Shown here: positions 10,442 to 18,400 of the stretch, in pieces
Numbering within the stretch: the stretch's first letter is position 1
How the letters are laid out: every line of letters begins with the position of its first letter
Assembly: GCF_900096945.1 (NCBI RefSeq)
Contig: NZ_FMKA01000014.1
Location: 1-64,000 of the forward strand
DNA: 64,000 nt
Direction of reading: 5' to 3'
From: Anaerobium acetethylicum
GTDB lineage: Bacteria; Bacillota; Clostridia; Lachnospirales; Lachnospiraceae
Position numbers and translations under genes: made by a program
Notes under the pieces: model-generated
Databases searched by the model: none
Told to the model about the DNA's origin: nothing
The model's input: the letters and a program-made list of their open reading frames with translations, nothing else

Positions 10442-11497
10442 ATGAAGAACATCTGGTGGAATCAGGTTACAAATGCAGTCCAATATGTATCGCAGATTAC
10501 GCAAAGTATACTTGATGAGAAGAGCATTCTCATCAGGTATACAAGCTGTATGCCCTGGTACGCAGAACTAGAGTCATCAATAATTGAAGCAGTAAAACAG
10601 CAGAGTTCAGAAAAGAAATTTGTAAAGACTCCTGCGGCAACTGATCCGGGTGCCTATTTGTTAAGAGAATTCTGTAAGCCGGAAAAGAGAGCAACGTACA
10701 GACCAACAAAAGGGTATCCTAAATTTTTTGCGGAAAGTGACGATATCGTTCTTCATGATCGCTATCTGTGGGTACAGATTGATGATGTAAATTGTTTAGA
10801 GAACTGGCTTGCTTTTGTTTCTGAATATGTAAAGGAAAGGGGAAAGAATAAAAATACTGCTGTCTTTATCCTGGAGTGGGCAGGCGATGAACAGGCCAGT
10901 GTGAAGAAGGGGATAAAAATATTTTCGCTTGATGACTTCATTGGAGACTATGACAGAATTGTTTTTGCGGTTTTGGCATCTTCAAGCATTAGAGAAAGCG
11001 CGTTTATCAAGAAGTATATAGCTGAACTAGTGGCTAATGTGGCTGGTAATGATATTGAATTATGTGCGGAATGCATTCAAAATCATAAGCCTTTTCTTGA
11101 GAACCCACTGGCATTCATTAGGATGACTGTTGAAGAGAAAGAGCGCAGCGACGGGACCTGTTTTCGCTATACGAAAACCAGTGAAGAGGTCGAACATTTT
11201 ATATGGCTGGCACAGATAAAAACGATTTATCCCCATTTAGAGGAGTACAGAGAAGAATTTGTTCAAAAGCATTCGAGGGCAATATCAAAGCAACTGCCAA
11301 TTTCAGCATCATATGGTGAGATTTATAATGATCCAAAAGATGTTGAACTTGGAACATTAAAATATATGGCAGATAATGGATGCTTAACTTTGAGTACCTC
11401 TGAATACGAGAATTTGAAAAAATACAAAGATGCCAGAAATAAGTTGTCACATTTGGCGGCTCTATCAATTAATGAAATAAAGGATATGCTGAAATAG
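10442..11497 (+). CDS. Unrecognised 351-residue protein, last gene of the four-gene operon
   Basis: Its ATG lies two bases after the giant gene's TGA and uses a GGAGG inside that gene's end, so the two are translationally coupled and probably made in fixed ratio. The N-terminal part is alpha/beta (IWWNQVTNAVQYV ... ILIRYTSCMPWYAELE). The centre has YLWVQIDDVNC and AVFILEWAGDE, which read as buried strands. The C-terminal ~130 residues are helical and end with YKDARNKLSHLAALS, a pattern (R-N-x-L-S/A-H) seen at the end of several helical bundles, including HEPN-like or Swt1-like domains. No RX4-6H catalytic motif is clear. It may load or regulate the ATPase. I do not recognise the family. Confidence 0.7.
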   Translation: MKNIWWNQVTNAVQYVSQITQSILDEKSILIRYTSCMPWYAELESSIIEAVKQQSSEKKFVKTPAATDPGAYLLREFCKPEKRATYRPTKGYPKFFAESDDIVLHDRYLWVQIDDVNCLENWLAFVSEYVKERGKNKNTAVFILEWAGDEQASVKKGIKIFSLDDFIGDYDRIVFAVLASSSIRESAFIKKYIAELVANVAGNDIELCAECIQNHKPFLENPLAFIRMTVEEKERSDGTCFRYTKTSEEVEHFIWLAQIKTIYPHLEEYREEFVQKHSRAISKQLPISASYGEIYNDPKDVELGTLKYMADNGCLTLSTSEYENLKKYKDARNKLSHLAALSINEIKDMLK

Positions 11498-11531
11498 CAG
11501 TAAAGGGCGTGTATACTAATGTCCACATAAA

Positions 11532-11573
11532 GGTACCTGACACCATAAACTGCAGTTTATGGTGTCAGGTACC
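11532..11573. repeat. 42-bp palindrome, copy 2
   Basis: A perfect inverted repeat whose arms are GGTACCTGACACC continuing through ATAAACTG to the CTGCAG centre. It lies 34 bp after the four-gene operon and 29 bp before recQ, with no long U-run, so it may insulate the two units or help to process the RNA. Confidence 0.97.
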
Positions 11574-11602
11574 ATTATAAAAACGATATTTTCCAGGGGT
11601 GA

Positions 11603-13876
11603 ATGATGAACGCTAATGAAATACTGAAAGTATATTTTGGATATGATTCCTTCAGAGAAGGACAAGAAAGTATAATAAGCACCATAATGGCAGGACGAGA
11701 TGCTCTGGCAATAATGCCAACAGGAGCAGGTAAATCTATCTGTTATCAGGTACCGGCATTACTGTTTCCCGGTATTACTGTCGTTATTTCTCCATTGATT
11801 TCCCTGATGCAGGATCAGGTTAAGGCATTGAATGAAGCTGGGATTCATGCAGCATTTATTAACTCGTCGCTCTCAGACTATCAGATTAGCAAGGCTTTAA
11901 GTGCAGCTGCTCAAGGGACTTATAAGATTGTTTATGTCGCACCAGAGCGTCTTGAGAGTTGGGAATTTGTTGATTTTGCCAATAATGCAGATATCTCAAT
12001 GGTAACTGTTGATGAGGCTCATTGTATTTCACAGTGGGGGCAGGACTTTAGACCAAGTTATTTAAAGATAGTTGATTTCGTTAACAGACTTAAGAAGAGA
12101 CCTGTTTTAAGCGCATTTACCGCTACAGCAACTGAAGAAGTAAAGAATGACATTGCATGTATTTTGAACCTCAGAAATCCGAATATTGTTGTAACAGGAT
12201 TTGATAGAGAAAACTTATATTATCGTGTCGAAAGTATTAAAAAGAAGGATGATTTTGTTGTGGGATATATTGATGAGCATCCTGATGAAAGTGGCATAAT
12301 ATATTGTGCCACTCGTAAAAATGTCGATGCACTTCACGAATTGCTGTTTAAAAGAGGTGTCCCTGTAACAAAATATCATGCTGGAATTGATAATGATACC
12401 AGAAAGAAAAATCAAGATGATTTTATTTATGACCGTGCCCCGGTAATTGTGGCAACCAATGCATTCGGAATGGGTATTGATAAGTCGAATGTCCGCTATG
12501 TAATTCATTACAATATGCCACAGAGCATGGAAAGTTATTATCAGGAAGCCGGTCGTGCGGGACGTGATGGTGAGCCATCTCAGTGTGTTCTTCTTTTCTC
12601 AGCCCAGGATATTATGATTAACAAATTCCTGTTAGAACGAAAAGATTTTTCGGAGGTAGCGCTCGAGGATATTGAACTGATTCAACAGCGAGATGCAAGA
12701 AGGCTTCAGGTAATGGAAGGCTATTGCCGAACCACAAGCTGTCTTCGCAATTATATTTTGGATTACTTTGGTGAAAAGCCAGGAGCGCCATGTGACAATT
12801 GCGGTAATTGCCATAGGGAATACCGGGAAGCGGATATGACCAGGGAAGCAAAGTGGGTTATTAACTGTCTTGCTGAAACAAAAGGAAGATATGGGCTCAA
12901 TATTGTTCTTGGAACATTGCTTGGCGCAAATAGGGCACGTCTTAAAGAACTGGGCACAGTGAATTATAAATCATACGGTATTTTGAAGGATAATACTGAG
13001 TCTGAGCTTAGACTTCTGATAAGCCAGATGATTCTTGATGGATATGTTTATCAGACTGAGGATCAATATAGTGTTTTTAGGATGGGAGATATTGCACCAT
13101 TGCGAGATGAGAATAATCGTGTGATGATTCGTATGTATGAGGAGAAAGAGCCTGATAGAAGAGTAAAGTCTGGGAAGAAGAAAAGTATGGATTTTCTTAC
13201 AAGTGCAGGATATGTATTGTTTGAAAAACTGCGCAATCTTCGTCTGGAGATAGCAAGAGAAGAATCCATACCGCCATATATCATTTTTAGTGATAAGTCA
13301 TTGGTTGATATGTGTGTCAGAGTGCCGCAGAATAGATCTGAAATGCTTCAGGTGTCTGGAGTTGGTGAAGCAAAGTTTGACAAGTACGGACAGAGATTTC
13401 TTGATGCAATTAGGGACTATCAGGAGGCGCATCCGGATTCTGTAATCAGCATGAAGGAAGATGACGAGGAGCCATTTACCAATGAAAAACCAGAAAAATC
13501 AAAAAAGAAGAGTAAAAAAAGTGAATTCTTTCTTGCTGAGACTGATATCGATAAATTCAACTATTCAGATTTGTATTATATCAGCGACATCAAAGATGAA
13601 ATGAACCGTATCTGTACAGTGGATAATGTGAAGAAGCTTACTGGAACAAAGATATGGGAATATCTTGTATCAGAAGGCTTGACAGAAGAAGCAGATCAGG
13701 GTGGCATATTTATCAAGAAGCAGACTGAAAGAGGGTTAGCGATGGGAATAAAGACGATTGAGAAGGTTAGCCAGGCAGGTAATCCGTATATGCTTTTAAT
13801 GTATCCGGAAAATGTTCAAAAAATGATCCTGGAATATTTTGTTGGGCCAAGACCGGAGACGGAGGAACAGCAGTGA
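11603..13876 (+). CDS. recQ: RecQ-family ATP-dependent DNA helicase
   Basis: A 3'-5' superfamily 2 helicase for recombination and fork repair. MPTGAGKSICYQ gives Walker A (K44), DEAHCISQWGQDFRPSY the DEAH box (D137), then SAFTATAT and the helicase C core with QEAGRAGRDG. A RecQ zinc site follows: CRTTSC (C375, C380) and CDNCGNC (C397, C400, C403). An RQC-like winged helix and an HRDC domain (about 520-600; LRNLRLEIARE, SGVGEAKFDKYG) come next. A lysine-rich linker and an extra ~110-residue C-terminal domain make it 757 residues, longer than E. coli RecQ (about 610). ATG 11603 and ATG 11606 both suit the AGGGGTG site. The gene sits alone between palindromes 2 and 3, so it may be an independent cassette or a partner of the upstream operon. 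Confidence 0.93.
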   Translation: MMNANEILKVYFGYDSFREGQESIISTIMAGRDALAIMPTGAGKSICYQVPALLFPGITVVISPLISLMQDQVKALNEAGIHAAFINSSLSDYQISKALSAAAQGTYKIVYVAPERLESWEFVDFANNADISMVTVDEAHCISQWGQDFRPSYLKIVDFVNRLKKRPVLSAFTATATEEVKNDIACILNLRNPNIVVTGFDRENLYYRVESIKKKDDFVVGYIDEHPDESGIIYCATRKNVDALHELLFKRGVPVTKYHAGIDNDTRKKNQDDFIYDRAPVIVATNAFGMGIDKSNVRYVIHYNMPQSMESYYQEAGRAGRDGEPSQCVLLFSAQDIMINKFLLERKDFSEVALEDIELIQQRDARRLQVMEGYCRTTSCLRNYILDYFGEKPGAPCDNCGNCHREYREADMTREAKWVINCLAETKGRYGLNIVLGTLLGANRARLKELGTVNYKSYGILKDNTESELRLLISQMILDGYVYQTEDQYSVFRMGDIAPLRDENNRVMIRMYEEKEPDRRVKSGKKKSMDFLTSAGYVLFEKLRNLRLEIAREESIPPYIIFSDKSLVDMCVRVPQNRSEMLQVSGVGEAKFDKYGQRFLDAIRDYQEAHPDSVISMKEDDEEPFTNEKPEKSKKKSKKSEFFLAETDIDKFNYSDLYYISDIKDEMNRICTVDNVKKLTGTKIWEYLVSEGLTEEADQGGIFIKKQTERGLAMGIKTIEKVSQAGNPYMLLMYPENVQKMILEYFVGPRPETEEQQ

Positions 13877-13881
13877 AAAAA

Positions 13882-13923
13882 GGTACCTGACACCATAAAC
13901 TGCAGTTTATGGTGTCAGGTACC
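13882..13923. repeat. 42-bp palindrome, copy 3
   Basis: Perfect copy, five bases after the recQ stop. Six A precede it, and TTC rather than a U-run follows. Together with copy 2 it brackets recQ exactly. Confidence 0.97.
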
Positions 13924-13938
13924 TTCATTAGGGGGGGA

Positions 13939-13991
13939 GGAAGCGGCCGCTTCACGATCATCAATCGTGAACGGCGACGGCTTCCTTTTTT
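13939..13991. terminator. Bidirectional hairpin terminator between recQ and the CPBP protease
   Basis: Outer stem GGAAGC (13939-13944) pairs with GCTTCC (13980-13985), and inner stem TTCACGAT pairs with ATCGTGAA around a CATCA loop, followed by TTTTTTA. It can end recQ transcription, and read the other way it lies just beyond the stop of the convergent protease gene. Confidence 0.7.
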
Positions 13992-14000
13992 ATTCATTGC

Positions 14001-15062
14001 TTACTCGCTGTATATTTCTTCCGTTTCATGAGCACCGGCTGCCCTTTTGTTTTCAGCCTTCATACTAGTATCTGTGGCTGGTTTTTCTATAGTAAAGTTT
14101 TCCGCATCTGACAGTACAACATCAGGCATTTCCACACCAGCCATCTCAACAACTGGCTCACCTGCCAGAAAATCGAACTCTGCATTTTTATAGAATCGCT
14201 TCACAACCAGAAAACTGAATATCAAAATTGCAGTTACAACAAGTCCGCCCTCCGGACCAAACACGCCGCCATTTATGGCGTTTTCCTTCGGGTATGTTGT
14301 TGATATAAGTCCCTGCGTATTGGTTCCGCTGACAGGAAATCCAAATACATTTCCCTGGAAGTAATTCCACGTGATATGGTATCCGATACACATCCAGATG
14401 TTTCCTGATTTCAGATACATATAAGCAAATAACAGGCCTACTAAAAATATATTGAAATATGAAACAAAATTGATTCCTGGATTCATGGAATGTAATAATG
14501 AAAAAATGATTGAAGACACGATGACTACAACAGGCACATTTCTTGTCTGGCGCAATGCGGACATGATAAAACCTCTTCCATAGATCTCCTCTGCAAATCC
14601 AACAAGGATAAAGAGAAGCAGATAGACAAAAGTGTCCGTTGAAACCTGTGGTGTCCAGGATGCTACAACTCCACTTCCAGTCATTACGATAACCGCAAAC
14701 ACAATCGACATGGAAACTGCTCCAAAAAGAAGCCCTGCAGTCAGATCTTTTCCATGTTTTTTAATCGAGCCTAATCCCATATTCGATAGCGGACGTTTCA
14801 TGATAAATCTCCAAGCAATCAATGGAGTAAAAATCATGATTAATTCCTGAGCAAACATTAGTATCTTTTCAAATGTACCCATTAATTTCAAGCCGTCCTC
14901 GGTTGTAAGATAAGTAATAGGATTGAAACCTCTGGCGACAGTCACTCCGGCTAATATTAATCCGCCAATAAAAGAACAGACTACTGTTAATGCAAAAAAG
15001 ACTGCCGTTACCCCCAGTATCTTCCAGCCTGAGCGGACTTTCCCCTCATAGTTTTTGAACAT
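14001..15062 (-). CDS. CPBP (CAAX) family intramembrane metalloprotease
   Basis: A polytopic membrane protein of about 353 residues with roughly eight hydrophobic segments. The conserved Abi/CPBP motifs are present: EEIYGRGFI (EExxxR) in a membrane segment, FSLLHSMNPG (FxxxH), and GYHITWNYFQG near the end of the core (HxxxN-type). The acidic hydrophilic tail after ~310 is variable. The family covers Rce1-type proteases and bacterial proteins for bacteriocin immunity, signal processing or unknown roles. Two adjacent ATGs (15065 and 15062) are possible; GAGGG lies three and six bases upstream respectively, so I prefer 15062. It is transcribed away from the GH89 gene, with a shared intergenic region, and faces recQ convergently. 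Confidence 0.88.
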   Translation of the reverse strand: MFKNYEGKVRSGWKILGVTAVFFALTVVCSFIGGLILAGVTVARGFNPITYLTTEDGLKLMGTFEKILMFAQELIMIFTPLIAWRFIMKRPLSNMGLGSIKKHGKDLTAGLLFGAVSMSIVFAVIVMTGSGVVASWTPQVSTDTFVYLLLFILVGFAEEIYGRGFIMSALRQTRNVPVVVIVSSIIFSLLHSMNPGINFVSYFNIFLVGLLFAYMYLKSGNIWMCIGYHITWNYFQGNVFGFPVSGTNTQGLISTTYPKENAINGGVFGPEGGLVVTAILIFSFLVVKRFYKNAEFDFLAGEPVVEMAGVEMPDVVLSDAENFTIEKPATDTSMKAENKRAAGAHETEEIYSE

Positions 15063-15220
15063 CATATACCCTCTTTTCTTAAGTTTGTTATAGTAAATCT
15101 GGTTTGTTAAAACCCCCTGTTACATATTTTACCTGTAAATATGATGTAAATCAATAAAAATATCCATATAAAGGGGAATGATACATATTTGCTTTTTGTG
15201 TTGTATAAAAGAGATAGAAA

Positions 15221-15249
15221 TTGACATATTCACTCGTTTTTGGTATACA
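15221..15249 (+). promoter_or_regulatory. Sigma-A promoter for the GH89 gene
   Basis: TTGACA (15221-15226), a 17-bp spacer and TATACA (15244-15249), with an A+T-rich upstream region. It lies just upstream of the antiterminator leader. Confidence 0.8.
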
Positions 15250-15263
15250 TAATATATAGAAAC

Positions 15264-15290
15264 GGATTGTTACTTTAAGTAGGCGAGACC
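15264..15290 (+). promoter_or_regulatory. Ribonucleic antiterminator (RAT) of the BglG/LicT type
   Basis: The segment begins GGATTGTTACT, has a short TTAAGT middle and ends AGGCGAGACC. This is the RAT layout recognised by PTS-controlled antiterminators (consensus GGATTGTTACT ... GCAGGCAAAACC). Its last bases, AGACC (15286-15290), are also the first arm of the terminator that follows, so protein binding would prevent terminator folding. No bglG-type gene is in the window; the regulator must be encoded elsewhere. Confidence 0.8.
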
Positions 15291-15337
15291 AGATACTATC
15301 TATGTATGATGCATAGGGCGTATTGGGTCTTTTTTTG
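15286..15337 (+). terminator. Leader terminator (attenuator) controlled by the RAT
   Basis: AGACC (15286-15290) pairs with GGTCT (15326-15330), with inner pairing ATAC/GTAT and CTATG/CATAG, followed directly by a run of eight T. It lies 75 bp before the GH89 start codon. Overlap with the RAT gives the classic mutually exclusive arrangement. Confidence 0.8.
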
Positions 15338-15411
15338 TATTGGGGGATACATTCTAAAGAAAGTACAATTCGCTTTTTAAAAAGACAGAATTGCGAGAAG
15401 GAGAGGGCGAA

Positions 15412-18400
15412 GTGAAAAAGAGAATCGAGAAGAAACGAAAGGGTCCGAAAAGCATAGGAAAGCAGGTACTGTCAGTATTTCTTTCCCTAAGTATTGCAAT
15501 CGGAGGACTGGCGCTCCCGGCTAAGGCAGAGGCGCAGGAAGCACTGGTCAATATTGCACCCGATGCAACGGCGGGCACCTCAGATGGGGCATACGGAGGC
15601 AGTGTGATTCAGAATGTAAATGACGGAAATGCCTCAACACAATGGCAGACGGCGGGTGTATGGCCAAGTACAGCAGTATTGCAGCTAGATGGAAGCCATA
15701 ACATTTCGAAAGTTGTTGTAAAGATTGGAGGTGCTCCGGGAGAGGAATTGAAGAGAAGCGTAAATGTAACTGTCAGGTATGCACAGAACGGCATTACCAG
15801 TGATCTGATCACGTTCGGAACCAGGAGAAATCCCGTAAATGCAGACGCAGAGCTGACAGTGGACATCCCGGTTTCCGCATCTCATGTTTATGTGTCGCTG
15901 TCGGAGCCGCAGGACACAACGACTGCGACTCCGGGATTCTGGCCTGTGATCAGGGAAATTGAGGTATACGAAAAACAGGATGTCAGTTTATCGGCCTACA
16001 GCAATATTGCAAATGAGGCAGCGGTTTCAACGACCGGATCCAGCAATGGAAGCGAGGCAAACCTTACAGACGGAAATACAGGTACACTGTACAAGTTCCA
16101 TGACGCGGCAATGAGCAGCGAAAAGGAAATCCTGTTATCCTATGGCTCGCCAAGAGCAATGGATGCATTTGGAATTGCATTCGAAAATGTAGGTGCAGCT
16201 GACAGTATTGATTTCGCATTTAGATACAGTATCCTTGCGAGGAATGGCAGTGGCGAATATGACACGATTGTTGCGAATGCAGCTGCAAATCGTACAGCCC
16301 AGTCATCCCAGCAATATAAATTTATTGAAAAGACTTATTCTGAAGTGAAGATCCTGATGCATTCCTGTACAACAAACGGCGGAACGTCATATGGCTGGCC
16401 GGCGGTGGCGGAATTTGAAATATACGGAAGTGCAGAAGCTGCAGACGACAGCAGAAGCATTGCATGGAATAAACCGGTACATGCATCTTCCGGAAAGTCT
16501 CTGGCGCAGAATGTCACGGACGGAAGTGTCACTTCGAGCTGGAGAGGCTCTTATTATCCGGCATATGTAGATATTGATCTGGAAAAAAATTATAATCTGA
16601 ATACGGTAGAGGTATTTACGCCGGAAATCGGCTACTCCCAGTATACGATCTATACAAGCATGGATGGAAGGGATTTTGACAAACTGGCGGAAAAGACAGG
16701 CAGAGAATCTGCAAGTCCGGAGACCGGAGAAGTCTATCAGGCAGACGGGAAAGAAGCCCGCATTGTACGTGTATATCTGGAATACAATTCAAAAGAGACG
16801 GCGGCTGTAATCAATGAAGTGCGTGTGACTGGTACGGAAAGCACAACTCCGGTTCAGGAAACGCCGCCAGTCAATACGGCACAGTTTTCGGATACCGATT
16901 ATGCAGTAAATGCTATGGTAACAGATGCAGAAACCTATAGTGAAGTAAACGGCATAATCGAAAGAAGATTAGGTGCAGAATATAAAAACTGGTTTACCCT
17001 GGAGCTGGCTGAAAATCCAAAAGCAGGACACGACTATGATTACTATGAACTTTCCATGACAGAGGGCAAGGTTCACGTAAAAGGAAATGATGGTGTTTCT
17101 TTGGCAACAGGCATCAATCATTACCTGAAATACTACTGCAATGTAAATGTTTCGCAGGTGGGAGACCAGGTCACAATGCCTGTGGCGATTCCTGCAATTG
17201 ATGGAACTGTTTTCAAAGAAACAAAGGCAGAAGTACGTTATTCCTATAACTATTGCACCTTGTCCTATTCCATGGCATTCTGGGGCGAACAGGAATGGCG
17301 CAATGAATTGGACTGGCTGGCGTTAAACGGCGTAAATGTCGTGCTTGACGCAACAGGTCAGGAAGAAGTCTGGAGACGCTTCCTGGGTAAACTTGGATAC
17401 GAGCATGAAGATATCAAAGACTTTATTGCGGGGCCAGCCTACTATGCGTGGGCATACATGGCAAACCTTTCGGGATTTGGCGGACCGGTTCATGATTCCT
17501 GGTTTGAAGAACGGACAGAACTTGCAAGAAAGAATCAGGAAATCATGCGCAATCTGGGCATGCAGCCGGTACTGCAGGGATACAGCGGCATGGTTCCGAC
17601 TGATATCCAGGACTACGACCCGGATGCACAGATTATCCAGCAGGGAACCTGGTGTTCGTTCCAGAGGCCTGCGATGCTAGTGACGACTTCAGCAACCTTT
17701 GACCAGTACGCGGCAATGTTCTATGAATGCCAGACAGAAGTATACGGTGCAACGAGTGACTATTATGCCACAGACCCGTTCCATGAAGGCGGAAGGACAG
17801 GCAGCATGTCTTCGACTGATATTTCGAAAGAAGTGCTGACATCGATGCTTTCAGCGGACAAGGATGCGGTCTGGATCATTCAGGCATGGCAGGGCAATCC
17901 TACAACAGCATTGCTGAATGGTCTGGATGCCGTGGCAAATGGCAGCCAGCATGCATTGATCCTTGATCTGTATGCAGAAAAGACGCCCCATTATGCGCAG
18001 ACCGGAAGCTCCTATGGCGATACGGATGAGTTCGATGATACTCCATGGCTGTTCTGTATGCTGAATAACTTCGGCGGACGTCTTGGCCTCCATGGCCATC
18101 TGGACAACCTTGCAAACAATATCCCGGCAGCATTTAACAGGTCCGAGCAGATCGCCGGCATTGGCATCACGCCGGAAGCCAGCGTCAATAACCCTGTATT
18201 ATATGATTTCCTGTTTGAAACTGTCTGGCAGAGCGATGCCACACAGAACATGGAAGCAGTCAACCTTGATACCTGGTTGAAAGACTATGCAAAAAGGCGC
18301 TACGGTGCAGAAAGCGAATCTGCATATGAAGCATGGCTGATTTTACAGGATACCGTCTACAAATCGAGTTTAAACAATTTAGGACAGGGTGCGCCGGAAT

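Noticed and set aside
1354-11497. Assigning the operon to BREX, DISARM or another named defence system
   Set aside because: There is no methyltransferase, PglZ, phospholipase D or nuclease that I can recognise, so naming a system would be a guess.
15264-15337. Riboswitch (c-di-GMP or purine type) in the GH89 leader
   Set aside because: No core motifs of those classes; the sequence fits a RAT overlapping a terminator much better.
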